NCBI GenBank assembly: GCA_963778165.1
Contig: CAVZTE010000007.1
Coordinates: 310,001-374,000, forward strand
Reading direction: 5' to 3'
DNA: 64,000 nt
DNA from: Bog-756 sp963778165
GTDB lineage: Bacteria; Actinomycetota; Acidimicrobiia; Acidimicrobiales; RAAP-2
Shown: piece after piece, positions 1 through 8,579 of the stretch
Numbering within the stretch: the first letter of the stretch is position 1
How the letters are laid out: every line of letters starts with the position of its first letter
Position numbers and translations under genes: made by a program
The notes under the pieces: generated by a model
What the model saw: only the letters and a program-made list of their open reading frames with translations
What the model was told of the DNA's origin: nothing
The model's database searches: none

Positions 1-2
1 CC

Positions 3-962
3 TCGGCACCGACGGTGGTCCCCGTGCGGCACCCGTGGCGGTGGGTGGCCAGTGCCGCCGTACTGGTGGTGGCGGCCATGCTGGTCAACACCCTGTTCTT
101 CTCCCACGTCGAACGGGGAGGGGTGCGCGAAGGCCGCTTCCAGTGGGGGGTAGTGGGGAAGTACCTCTTCTACCACCCGATCCTCCGCGGCATCGGGGTC
201 ACCCTCGAGCTGACGGTGATCGCCATGGTGGCGGGCGTCACCATCGGAGTGATGTTGGCGGTGATGCGCCTGTCCCCGAACCGGTTGCTCTCCGGGTCGG
301 CCTGGATCTACATCTGGTTCTTCCGGGGGACGCCGGTGTTGGTCCAGCTCTTCTTCTGGTACGTGGGAATCACCTACCTCTATCCGCACCTGTCCTTCGG
401 GATCCCGTTCGGGCCCGGTTTCGTAACCGTCAACGCCAACGTCCTGGTCACCTCGTTCGTGGCCGGGGCACTGGGCCTGAGCCTGAACGAAGGCGCCTAC
501 ATGGCCGAGATCGTCCGGGCCGGGGTCATCTCGGTCGACGAGGGCCAGACCGAGGCCGCCCAGTCGCTCGGGATGTCGAGGCGTCAGACCCTCCGGCTCA
601 TCGTCCTGCCCCAGGCCATGCGGGTCATCATCCCGCCGACGGGCAACGAGACCATCTCCATGCTCAAGACCACTTCGCTGGTCTACGTGATCGCGGTCAC
701 GGAGCTCTTCACCGCCACCCAGAACGTCTCCAACGCCAACTACGAGACGGTGCCGCTGTTGCTGGTGGCCAGCATCTGGTACCTGTTCTTCACCTCGATC
801 CTCACCGTGGGGCAGTACTACGTTGAGCGCCACTACGCCCGTGGCTCCCTCCGGGCCCTGCCGCCCACCCCCCTCCAGCGACTGCGGCGGTCGCTGCTCC
901 ACCTGCGCCCCGAGCCGGTGCCGCCGCTCGCCGGGGCTCCCTGGGTGGCACCACATGAGTGA
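3..962 (+). CDS. Amino-acid ABC transporter permease (His/Glu/Gln/Arg family), 5' end cut by window edge
   Basis: Inner-membrane subunit of a polar amino-acid uptake transporter. The frame is open to the window edge; a GTG at 15 gives 315 residues, but the reading starts abruptly before the first membrane helix, so the true start probably lies upstream. Several hydrophobic helices follow, and the EAA loop that docks on the ATPase is clear (EAAQSLGMSRRQ, then IVLPQAMR, around residues 185-205). The stop overlaps the ATPase start by 8 nt, so the two are translationally coupled. The substrate-binding protein is not in the window and may lie upstream. The substrate cannot be told from sequence. 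Confidence 0.9.
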   Translation, partial: SAPTVVPVRHPWRWVASAAVLVVAAMLVNTLFFSHVERGGVREGRFQWGVVGKYLFYHPILRGIGVTLELTVIAMVAGVTIGVMLAVMRLSPNRLLSGSAWIYIWFFRGTPVLVQLFFWYVGITYLYPHLSFGIPFGPGFVTVNANVLVTSFVAGALGLSLNEGAYMAEIVRAGVISVDEGQTEAAQSLGMSRRQTLRLIVLPQAMRVIIPPTGNETISMLKTTSLVYVIAVTELFTATQNVSNANYETVPLLLVASIWYLFFTSILTVGQYYVERHYARGSLRALPPTPLQRLRRSLLHLRPEPVPPLAGAPWVAPHE

Positions 963-1719
963 GCCGATGGTCGAGGCGCGACAGGTCTGTAAGTCCTTCG
1001 GCCGGACCGAGGTCCTGAAGGGCATCGACCTGACCGTCAACCGCGGTGAGGTGCTGTGCCTGATCGGCCCGTCGGGCTCCGGCAAGAGCACCTTCCTGCG
1101 CTGCATCAACCATCTCGAGAAGGTGGACAGTGGCGAGCTCTGGGTCGACGGCGAGCTGGTCGGCTACCGGCTCAGCGGCGACAAGCTGTACGAGCTGCGC
1201 GACCGTGAGGTCTGCGGCAAGCGGGCGGAAATCGGCATGGTCTTCCAGCGGTTCAATCTCTTCCCCCACATGAGCGTGTTCGACAATGTGATGTCCGGCC
1301 CTGTCCGGGTGCGCCGCGAGTCGACGGTGGCCGCCGGCGAGCGGGCACGTCGCCTCCTGGAGCGAGTCGGCCTGGCCGACAAGGTGTCGAGCTACCCCAA
1401 CCAGCTCTCCGGGGGCCAGCAGCAGCGGGTGGCCATCGCCAGGGCCCTGGCCATGGAGCCGAAGCTGATGCTCTTCGACGAGCCGACCTCCGCCCTCGAT
1501 CCCGAGCTGGTGGGCGACGTGCTCGACGTCATGCGCGGCCTGGCCGACGACGGCATGACGATGATCGTCGTCACCCACGAGATGGGCTTCGCCCGCGAAG
1601 TCGGCGACACCGTGGTCTTCATGGACGGTGGGGTGGTGGTGGAGGCCGGCGACCCGGTTCAGGTGCTCACCGACCCCAGGCACGAGCGCACCCGGTCGTT
1701 CCTGTCCAAGGTCCTCTGA
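955..1719 (+). CDS. Amino-acid ABC transporter ATP-binding protein (GlnQ type)
   Basis: ATPase that powers the preceding permease. 254 residues, normal for the GlnQ/HisP family. Walker A GPSGSGKST near residue 38, Q-loop FQRFNLFPHMSV, ABC signature LSGGQQQRVAIARAL, Walker B LMLFDEPTSALD and switch His in VVTHEM are all intact. The ATG at 955 overlaps the permease stop; a second ATG at 967 is possible. It ends just before a convergent cNMP-binding gene. Confidence 0.93.
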   Translation: MSEPMVEARQVCKSFGRTEVLKGIDLTVNRGEVLCLIGPSGSGKSTFLRCINHLEKVDSGELWVDGELVGYRLSGDKLYELRDREVCGKRAEIGMVFQRFNLFPHMSVFDNVMSGPVRVRRESTVAAGERARRLLERVGLADKVSSYPNQLSGGQQQRVAIARALAMEPKLMLFDEPTSALDPELVGDVLDVMRGLADDGMTMIVVTHEMGFAREVGDTVVFMDGGVVVEAGDPVQVLTDPRHERTRSFLSKVL

Positions 1720-1733
1720 GCCCTGGTCATCCT

Positions 1734-1749
1734 CGGGGACGACGCCCCG
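1734..1749. terminator. Possible short bidirectional hairpin
   Basis: CGGGG and CCCCG arms around a 6-nt loop in the 33-nt gap between convergent genes. There is no T-run; the stem is only 5 bp, so this is weak. Confidence 0.25.
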
Positions 1750-1752
1750 GCG

Positions 1753-2190
1753 CTAGTGGGCGCTGGCCACCAGGTCAGCGTCGCGCAAGCGCCGCGCCAG
1801 CGACTCGAGCAGCTTGCGGGTCACCGGGGGCGCCTTGGTAATCAGTTTGAGGAAGTCGGCGCGGTCCAGCACCAGTACCTCGAGATCGCTGGTGGCGGTC
1901 ACCGTGGCCGAGCGTGGCTTGCCGTCGATGAGGGAGAGCTCGCCGACCACGCCGCCAGGGCCCAGGACGGCCACCCGCTTGCCGTTGCGAACCACCTCCG
2001 CGGTGCCCGTGATGATGATGAAGGCGAGCCCGCCGGCCGCGCCCTGGCGGGTCATCACGGCCCCCTTCTTGCGCTCGGTCGGCACCGCCAGGGCTGCGAC
2101 CTGCTCCAGCTGCCTCTTGGTGCAGGCCGCAAACAGCGGCATTTGCCGTAGGAGCTCTATCTTGCGAGCACGTCCCACGGACCTGATCAT
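1753..2190 (-). CDS. Stand-alone cyclic-nucleotide-binding domain protein
   Basis: 145 residues, essentially one cNMP-binding beta-roll: LLRQMPLFAACTKRQLEQVA leads into the roll, with the phosphate-binding-cassette region around GELSLIDGKPRSATVTA. No helix-turn-helix follows, so this is not a full CRP/FNR regulator; it could be a small sensor or partner of another protein. The ATG at 2190 is preferred over an upstream in-frame start because a TAATGT hexamer ends exactly 7 nt before it, as in other leaderless genes here. The ligand is unknown, as the R of the cassette is present but specificity residues cannot be judged. Confidence 0.82.
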   Translation of the reverse strand: MIRSVGRARKIELLRQMPLFAACTKRQLEQVAALAVPTERKKGAVMTRQGAAGGLAFIIITGTAEVVRNGKRVAVLGPGGVVGELSLIDGKPRSATVTATSDLEVLVLDRADFLKLITKAPPVTRKLLESLARRLRDADLVASAH

Positions 2191-2197
2191 CGTGCCC

Positions 2198-2203
2198 ACA
2201 TTA
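2198..2203 (-). promoter_or_regulatory. -10 element TAATGT, leaderless start of the cNMP gene
   Basis: TAATGT read on the minus strand, 7 nt before the ATG at 2190, with no ribosome-binding site between. Confidence 0.5.
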
Positions 2204-2311
2204 ATGAGCAGCGGGGCGTAGGGCGCCAACCTCCAAATTGGGCCGTTGGACTGGCCCTTCTCCGTTTGCGATCAGGCCTTTGGGGGGAGAATCCCCATTG
2301 AATCCACTCTC

Positions 2312-2398
<87 letters not shown>

Positions 2399-2530
2399 GA
2401 GCGACCGACAGAGGCTACCCGATCAACCAAACCACCTGTTCACACGTCAGGGCGGGAGCCGTCCCGGGGCCGGGCGGCATGCGGCTACCTGGTGGTCCGT
2501 CCGTGCAATACTCCTGGTCCACGAGGACCT

Positions 2531-2548
2531 ACCCCCAATCTGGGGGGT
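2531..2548. promoter_or_regulatory. Inverted repeat over the -35 region of fhaA
   Basis: ACCCCC and GGGGGT arms around 6 nt. It lies upstream of the TAGGCT -10 element and covers the place where a -35 box would be, so it is a candidate operator rather than a transcript hairpin. Low confidence: could be chance in G+C-rich DNA. Confidence 0.3.
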
Positions 2549-2556
2549 GACACCGA

Positions 2557-2562
2557 TAGGCT
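2557..2562 (+). promoter_or_regulatory. -10 element TAGGCT before fhaA
   Basis: TAGGCT ends 9 nt before the fhaA ATG; the same hexamer at the same distance precedes pknB. No Shine-Dalgarno is present. Confidence 0.5.
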
Positions 2563-2571
2563 GACCGCAGC

Positions 2572-3228
2572 ATGGGACTCCAGAAGTTCGAAGGGCGCCT
2601 CGAGCGCATGGTCGACGGCACTCTCTCCAAGGCGTTCCGGGGCGAGCTTCATCCGGTTGAGATCGGTCGCCGCCTCACCAGGGAGATGGACCTCCAGCGT
2701 CGCCTGGGCGTCCACGGCCTCATCGCGCCCAACGCCTTCGTGGTCCACCTGTCGCCGTCCGACTTCGACCGTTTCGAGAGCTTCCTCGACGCCCTGGTCA
2801 GGGAGCTGGAGGAGGCCGCCCGGGAGCACGCCCGCACCGAGGAGTATGTGTTCGTCGGTCCGGTGACCGTCTCGGTGATGGAGGATCCCCGCCAACGCCG
2901 GGGTCGTTTCGACATCGTGTCCGATGTCCACGAGGGCCCCGCCGGCCTCCCCGCCGCTTCGATCGTGCTGGCCGACGGTGAGCGGATCGTCCTCGGCCCC
3001 GACCCCATCACCATCGGCCGCCTCCCCGAGAGCTCGGTGGTGGTGACCGACCCCAATGCCAGTCGGCGCCACGCCGAAATCCGCAGGGCGGGCAACGACG
3101 TGGTCCTGGTTGATCTCAACTCCACCAACGGCACCCGGGTCAACGGGGCCAACGTTCGGGAGCGCAAGCTCTCCGACGGGGACGAGATCGTCATCGGCAC
3201 CACCGTGCTCCGGTTCGAGAACTCGTGA
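2572..3228 (+). CDS. fhaA: FHA-domain protein FhaA-like (DUF3662 + FHA)
   Basis: Phosphothreonine reader of the PknB pathway. Residues 1-110 match the DUF3662 N-terminal domain (MGLQKFEGRLERMVDG start); residues 130-218 form a forkhead-associated domain with the GRLPES, SRRHAEI and LNSTNGTRVNG motifs that bind phosphothreonine. At 218 residues it is much shorter than mycobacterial FhaA because the long linker is missing. First gene of the block fhaA-fhaB-pstP-pbpA-pknB. Family knowledge: FhaA binds phosphorylated cell-wall proteins such as MviN; that partner is not visible here. Confidence 0.88.
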   Translation: MGLQKFEGRLERMVDGTLSKAFRGELHPVEIGRRLTREMDLQRRLGVHGLIAPNAFVVHLSPSDFDRFESFLDALVRELEEAAREHARTEEYVFVGPVTVSVMEDPRQRRGRFDIVSDVHEGPAGLPAASIVLADGERIVLGPDPITIGRLPESSVVVTDPNASRRHAEIRRAGNDVVLVDLNSTNGTRVNGANVRERKLSDGDEIVIGTTVLRFENS

Positions 3229-3248
3229 AGGCCGGCCTCTGAGCGCCG

Positions 3249-3746
3249 ATGCATCTGATCCTGGTTTCGCTCCCCGGACCAACAAACAACACACCTGTCC
3301 TCCGTGCTCTCGAGTACGGGGTCATCATCCTGCTGTGGCTGTTCTTCATGTGGGTGATCCGGGCGGTCTGGGTGGAGGTCCGTCCCCTCAAGCGCCGTCG
3401 GATCCGCGGCTCCGACGCCGACCCGGAGCCTGAGGAGAAGGGACGCAAGGGTCGGCGACTGAAGCTCCATGTCATCCGTCCCGAGGACCAGGCCGGCCGG
3501 GTCTACGAGATCGGTGACGAAGTGACCGTGGGCCGGGCCGCCGGCTGCGGCGTGCCGATCGACTACGACACCTACTCGTCCAACCTTCATGCCCGGCTGT
3601 TCCGTCTGGACGGGGACCTGTGGGCCGAGGATCTCGGATCCACCAACGGCACCTGGGTCAATACGGTGCGGATCGGCGAGAGGACCCGACTCGAAAAGGG
3701 TGATCTGCTCCAGGTGGGCGGCACCGTGTTCGAAGTGGGCAAGTGA
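3249..3746 (+). CDS. fhaB: FHA-domain protein FhaB-like (membrane-anchored)
   Basis: 165 residues: one N-terminal membrane helix (VIILLWLFFMWVIRAVW, about 25-42), a basic linker, and an FHA domain from about residue 80 with VGRAAGCGV, SNLHARLF and LGSTNGTWVN. The length and order (helix then FHA) fit FhaB/FipA, which links PknA/PknB signalling to division proteins in mycobacteria. 20 nt after fhaA and 1 nt before the pstP ATG, so co-transcribed. Confidence 0.87.
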   Translation: MHLILVSLPGPTNNTPVLRALEYGVIILLWLFFMWVIRAVWVEVRPLKRRRIRGSDADPEPEEKGRKGRRLKLHVIRPEDQAGRVYEIGDEVTVGRAAGCGVPIDYDTYSSNLHARLFRLDGDLWAEDLGSTNGTWVNTVRIGERTRLEKGDLLQVGGTVFEVGK

Positions 3747-3747
3747 G

Positions 3748-5076
3748 ATGACCCTGCTCCGCTCGGGTTCGGCCACCGACACCGGTCTGGTGCGCTCGGT
3801 CAACCAGGACCTGGCCATAGAGACCTCCAACCTGTTCGCCGTGGCTGACGGCATGGGCGGTCACGCCGGAGGAGAGGTGGCCGCCCGTATCGCCGTGGAC
3901 GCCTTCGGCGCCGCCTTCAGCCGTCAGCCCACCGGAGCCGGGTTGTCGGAGGCCGTGATCCAGGCCAACGAGGTGGTCTGGGAGCACAGCCTGGAGAACC
4001 CCGAGTTGCGGGGCATGGGGACCACCCTCACGGCAGTGGGCCTGGTCAACGAGGACGGAAAGGACGTTCTGGCCCTGGTCAATGTGGGTGACTCCCGCTC
4101 CTACCGGTTCCACGACGGCCAGCTGACCCAGATCACCACCGACCACAGCCTGGCCGAGGAGATGGTCCGCTCCGGCGAGCTCACGTCAGGCGAGGCGGCG
4201 GTCCACCCCCATCGCCACATCCTCACCCGGGCACTCGGCGTGTCCTCGGAGGTGGCCGTCGACCTGTGGCGCATCCAACCGGTGCGCGGCGATCGCTACC
4301 TGCTCTGCAGCGATGGCCTCACCAACGAGCTCGATGTCGACCAGATCACCGAGGTTCTGTCCTCCATCGCCGATCCCCGCCAAGCCGCTGAACTGCTGGT
4401 CCAGGCGGCCCGGACCCACGGGGGCAGCGACAACATCACCGCGGTGGTGGTCGATGTGGTGGTGGGTGAGGACGGCGACGACTCCGTTCCGGCCGTTGCC
4501 GCCGTGGCGCCCGACTTCACCGAGCCCGTCGCCGGTGCCGTAGCGGCCGACGGGGCCGGGGACGTGCCGTATCCGGGGGTGGCCCCCGAGGTGCCGGCCC
4601 CCGGCCGACGTGAGCGCCGCCGGGCCCGTCGCCGCCAGCGCCGCATGGCCCGGGGCCGACGGCTCATCACCCTCCGCACCCTGATATTCGTCATCCTGCT
4701 GGCCGCGGTGGTCATCGGTGGGTTCGCCGCCATCCGCTGGTACAACATCAACTCCTACTTCGTGGGCGTGAAGGACAACGAGCTGATCATCTACCAGGGC
4801 CGGATCGGCGGGTTCCTGTGGTACCACCCGGTGGTGAAGGAACGCACCGGCGCAACCACCGCTGACGTCCCGGCCAGTTACGTGCCGACCCTCGAAGCCG
4901 GTGTCGAGGAGACCTCGGTGCCCAATGCCCGGGCGTACGTCAGGAACCTGGTGATGTACAAGGAGTCCCTGACCGCTCCGAAGACCTCGACGACGACTAC
5001 GACCGTCCACTCCTCCACGACCCACACCACGAAGCCCAAACAGAGCACCACCTCCACCACCAAGGGGAGTCTCTGA
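3748..5076 (+). CDS. pstP: PP2C-family Ser/Thr protein phosphatase PstP
   Basis: Metal-dependent phosphatase that reverses PknB phosphorylation. 442 residues. Catalytic PP2C domain at 1-235 with metal-binding motifs VADGMGGHAGGE, GMGTTL, NVGDSRSYR, LLCSDGLTNE and GGSDNITAVVV all intact. A basic stretch then one membrane helix (about 310-330) and an extracytoplasmic tail of about 110 residues ending in a Thr-rich run. Unlike mycobacteria, no rodA follows: the stop overlaps the pbpA ATG (TGATG). The ATG at 3748 lies 1 nt after the fhaB stop. Confidence 0.92.
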   Translation: MTLLRSGSATDTGLVRSVNQDLAIETSNLFAVADGMGGHAGGEVAARIAVDAFGAAFSRQPTGAGLSEAVIQANEVVWEHSLENPELRGMGTTLTAVGLVNEDGKDVLALVNVGDSRSYRFHDGQLTQITTDHSLAEEMVRSGELTSGEAAVHPHRHILTRALGVSSEVAVDLWRIQPVRGDRYLLCSDGLTNELDVDQITEVLSSIADPRQAAELLVQAARTHGGSDNITAVVVDVVVGEDGDDSVPAVAAVAPDFTEPVAGAVAADGAGDVPYPGVAPEVPAPGRRERRRARRRQRRMARGRRLITLRTLIFVILLAAVVIGGFAAIRWYNINSYFVGVKDNELIIYQGRIGGFLWYHPVVKERTGATTADVPASYVPTLEAGVEETSVPNARAYVRNLVMYKESLTAPKTSTTTTTVHSSTTHTTKPKQSTTSTTKGSL

Positions 5077-6599
5077 TGGAGCGACGGATCCGCCGGCTGG
5101 GGATCTTCATGATGCTGTGCTTCATCGCCCTGTTCATCCAGCTCAACAACATCCAGGTGATCAAGGCCAACTCGCTGGCCACCAGCAGTGGGAACCCCAG
5201 GGTGGTGGCGGCGGCCCGCAGCCAGTCCCGGGGCATGATCCTGTCGGCCGACGGTACGGTCCTGGCCCAGTCGGTCCTGGCCCCCAAAGGCAGCTACTAC
5301 AAGTACCAGCGGGTCTACCCCCCAGCCACCGCCACCCTCTTCGCCCAGATCATCGGGTTCGCCCCCTCCATCTTCGGCAACTACCGGGGGATCGAGTCGG
5401 AGTACAACAGCTACCTCACTCCCCACACCCCACCGGCCAAGACGCTCCGCGACCTGCTGGTCAACCGCACCGAGGTGGACAACGTCACCCTGACCGTCAA
5501 CGAGAACCTCCAATTGCAGGTGGCCACGGCCCTGGACCAGTTGGCCCCCGGGGTCAACGGTGCCGCCGCCGTGGTCATGAATCCCACCACCGGGGCCATC
5601 GAGGCCATGTACTCCAATCCGTCCTTCGACCCCAACCCCCTGGTCTCGCAGAACACCAAGACCCAGTCCTTCTACTGGGATGCCTACAACGCCAAGCCGG
5701 GCAACCAGAACCCGCTGGTGCCCGGCACCTACGGTCAGGTCTACCCTCCGGGGTCCAGCTTCAAGGTGGTGACTACCTCCGCCGTCCTCGAGAACCGGCC
5801 CGACCTGGCTGCCATGACCTACCCCCAGGTGGGGTTCGTCACCTCTGCCCGACACCGGCACCCCGGCCCAGGTTCTCACCAACTACCACGGCGAAGGGTG
5901 TGGGGGACGCTCGAGGAGCTGCTTGATCAAGTCGTGTGACGCCGACTTCGCCACCATCGGCCTCAAACTTGGGGCTCCAGCCCTGACCGCCCAGGCCGAG
6001 GCCTACGGGTTCAACCAGCAGGTCCCACTCGATGTGCCCGCCGACACCGTGGCCACCTCGAACTTCGGAACGGTGGCCTCATTTGGGCCGACCGGCGATG
6101 CCGGCCTGCCAGGCCTCATGAAATCAGCCATCGGCCAGGAGAACGTCACCGCCTCGGCCCTGCAGATGGCCATGGTGGCCGGAACGGTGGCCGATGGTGG
6201 CACCGAGATGGTCCCGCACCTGATGGAGCAGATTCGTGACTCCCAGGGCGACCTGGTGAAGGCGTACCAGCCCAAAGCGTGGATGCATCCCATCTCGCCC
6301 CAGACCGCCGCCACCCTCACCACGTTCATGAAGGGTGTAGCGACGTCGGGAACTGCTCAAGGGGTCGGTTCCCGGCCAGCTGGGACGTGGCCGCCAAGAC
6401 CGGTACCGCGCAGACCGGTTCGTTCGGCCCCGATCCCCTGTACACCGACGACTGGCTGATCGCCTTCGCCCCGGTGGGCAATACCAAGGTGGCCATCGCC
6501 GTGGTCCTGCCCCAGGAGCCGGGCAGCGCTACCGGCGCCGCCTACTCCGGGCCGATCGTGAAGCAGATCCTGGGCGACGTGCTGGCGGAGCAGTCATGA
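5076..6599 (+). pseudogene. pbpA: Penicillin-binding protein PbpA, transpeptidase split by two compensating frameshifts
   Basis: Class B PBP that cross-links peptidoglycan outside the membrane. Frame 3 carries the N-terminal anchor (residues 9-25), dimerisation domain and the catalytic SSFK (S227-K230). Near 5841-5847 homology jumps one frame (LPDTGTPAQVL onward, with KSCDADF as the SxN-type motif), then returns to frame 3 near 6355-6370, where FPASWDVAAKTGTA carries the KTGT motif; it ends at 6599. All three active-site motifs survive, so one extra base and one missing base would restore a protein of about 507 residues. This is either a pair of assembly indels, perhaps likelier for an important gene, or a genuine lesion. 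Confidence 0.8.
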
Positions 6600-6711
6600 T
6601 CACCCTGGACTGCCGCCGGGGCGGAGCGGATCAGGCGAACAAGACCCCCACACCAGCGACACCAACCGAACGAGGATCGATGAGAACCCCGGACCCCAGC
6701 GAACGCAGGCC

Positions 6712-6717
6712 TAGGCT
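6712..6717 (+). promoter_or_regulatory. -10 element TAGGCT before pknB
   Basis: Ends 9 nt before the ATG at 6727, identical in sequence and spacing to the fhaA element; suggests pknB has its own leaderless promoter inside the block. Confidence 0.5.
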
Positions 6718-6726
6718 TTGACCCAC

Positions 6727-8559
6727 ATGGACCCGACCCAGACGCCGCGTGTCTTTTCTGAGCGCTACGAGCTTGTCCACCTGATCGCCCGGGGCGGGAT
6801 GGCCGAGGTCTACCGCGCCCACGATCGCCTGCTCGACCGGCCGGTAGCCCTCAAGGTCCTGTTCCCCGAGCTCTCGGTGGACCGTTCCTTCGTCGAGCGG
6901 TTCCGCCGTGAGGCCCAGGCCGCTGCCAAGCTCTCGCACCCCAACATCGTCCCGGTCTTCGACTGGGGCGAGGACAGCGGTACCTACTTCATCGTCATGG
7001 AGTTCATCGACGGCCGCCCGCTCTCCTCCATCCTGAAGACGGCCGGATCACTCTCTGCCGAGCGCACCGCCGATGTCGGATCCCATGTGGCCGCGGCCCT
7101 CGGCTACGCCCACGTGCACGGGGTCATCCACCGTGACGTCAAGCCGGGCAACGTATTGATCACCGACGAGGGTCAGGTGAAGGTCACCGACTTCGGGATC
7201 GCCCGGGCCATCAACACCGAGGAGAGCCTGACCCAGACCGGGGCGGTCATGGGCACGGCCACCTACTTCTCTCCCGAACAGGCCGAGGGGATCGGCGTCG
7301 ACTCGCGGAGTGACATCTACTCCTTGGGGGTGGTGCTCTTCGAGATGGTGACCGGGCGCCCCCCGTTCCTCGGTGACACGCCGGTAGCGGTGGCCTCCAA
7401 GCACGTGCGGGATCACCCACCTGCTCCCCGTGAGCTCAATCCGTCCATCCCCCCGACCTTCGAGGCCATCATCCTCAAGGCCATGGCCAAGGACCCGGCC
7501 CACCGCTACCGCACGGCCGAGGAGCTCCGGGCCGACCTGCTCCGCTTCAACGAGGGTCGCTCGGTGCTGGCCATGGACGAGGCCGCCATGGGCGACACCA
7601 CCGTGGTCGGTGGCATGGGCTCCACCCAGGTGGTCGGAGCCGTGGACCCCGAGCGCACCCGGGCCATCGCCGCCACCCCCGCGGAAGCGCCAGAAGAACC
7701 GCCCTCCGATGGGGCGCACCGGACCCGCACCTACGCCATCATCCTGGTCATCTTGTTGCTGCTCCTCCTCGGGGCGGGCTTCCTGCTGGTGCGCAACCTG
7801 GGTTATCTGGGCGGGGCGGCCTCGTTCAAGCTTCCTGACGTGCAGGGTCAGCCGGTGGCCCAAGCCACCGCCACGCTGCAGAACGACGGGCTGAAGGTCA
7901 CCGACCATCGCCAGGTCTCCAACGACACCGCCGGCACAGTCATTTCCAGTGACCCCCCGCCCAAATCGCTGGTCAAGTCCGGGGACAACGTCACCCTCAA
8001 CGTGGCGGCGCCCGCCCCCGCCAAAAAGGTGGCTGTCCCCTCGGGTCTGAGCGGGCTGACGCTCAGCCAGGCCCAGGCCCAGATACAAGCAGTGGGCCTG
8101 ACCTCGACGGTGAAGTACCAGCCGAACCCGACCATTCCCAAGGGCATCGTGATTAGCTCCGACCCGGGCCCGGGCGTCAAGGTGGCTCAGGGGACCGCGG
8201 TGACCCTGACCGTCTCATCCGGAGTGGCCAATGTTCTGGTTCCATCGGTGGCCGGATTGAGCCAGGCCAACGCAGGCCAGGTCATCGGCAACAGTCAACT
8301 GACGGTGAGCAGCGTGTCCAGTCAGGCGTCGACCCAGTACCCCGCCGGCGAAGCAGTGGGGACCAATCCTCCCGTAGGAACCTCGGTTACCCCGGGCAGC
8401 TCGGTCGTGCTCATCGTGTCATCGGGCGCCCCCCCACCGACCACCACGACCACCACGGCCCCGCCGACCACCACGACCACCACCCCCAGCACCTCGACCA
8501 CCAGCACCACCATCAAGCCCAACCATCGCCAATTCCCGAACCACGGCCGACGGCACTGA
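6727..8559 (+). CDS. pknB: PASTA-domain Ser/Thr protein kinase PknB
   Basis: Membrane receptor kinase that senses cell-wall fragments. 610 residues. Kinase domain 14-280: Gly loop IARGGMAEVY, catalytic Lys43, HRDVKPGN (Asp137), DFG 155-157, activation-loop threonines near 169-171 before GTATYFSPEQ. One membrane helix at about 335-360, then three PASTA repeats (starting at about 365, 435 and 502) and a Thr/Pro-rich tail. The ATG at 6727 is chosen because the upstream TTG lies directly against the -10 box. A single kinase replaces the usual pknA-pknB pair. Convergent with the amidotransferase gene. Confidence 0.94.
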   Translation: MDPTQTPRVFSERYELVHLIARGGMAEVYRAHDRLLDRPVALKVLFPELSVDRSFVERFRREAQAAAKLSHPNIVPVFDWGEDSGTYFIVMEFIDGRPLSSILKTAGSLSAERTADVGSHVAAALGYAHVHGVIHRDVKPGNVLITDEGQVKVTDFGIARAINTEESLTQTGAVMGTATYFSPEQAEGIGVDSRSDIYSLGVVLFEMVTGRPPFLGDTPVAVASKHVRDHPPAPRELNPSIPPTFEAIILKAMAKDPAHRYRTAEELRADLLRFNEGRSVLAMDEAAMGDTTVVGGMGSTQVVGAVDPERTRAIAATPAEAPEEPPSDGAHRTRTYAIILVILLLLLLGAGFLLVRNLGYLGGAASFKLPDVQGQPVAQATATLQNDGLKVTDHRQVSNDTAGTVISSDPPPKSLVKSGDNVTLNVAAPAPAKKVAVPSGLSGLTLSQAQAQIQAVGLTSTVKYQPNPTIPKGIVISSDPGPGVKVAQGTAVTLTVSSGVANVLVPSVAGLSQANAGQVIGNSQLTVSSVSSQASTQYPAGEAVGTNPPVGTSVTPGSSVVLIVSSGAPPPTTTTTTAPPTTTTTTPSTSTTSTTIKPNHRQFPNHGRRH

Positions 8560-8579
8560 GCCCCGGCGCGCCCTCCGGC

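Noticed and set aside
6599..6727. A rodA remnant between pbpA and pknB
   Set aside because: The 128-nt gap has no membrane-protein-like frame.
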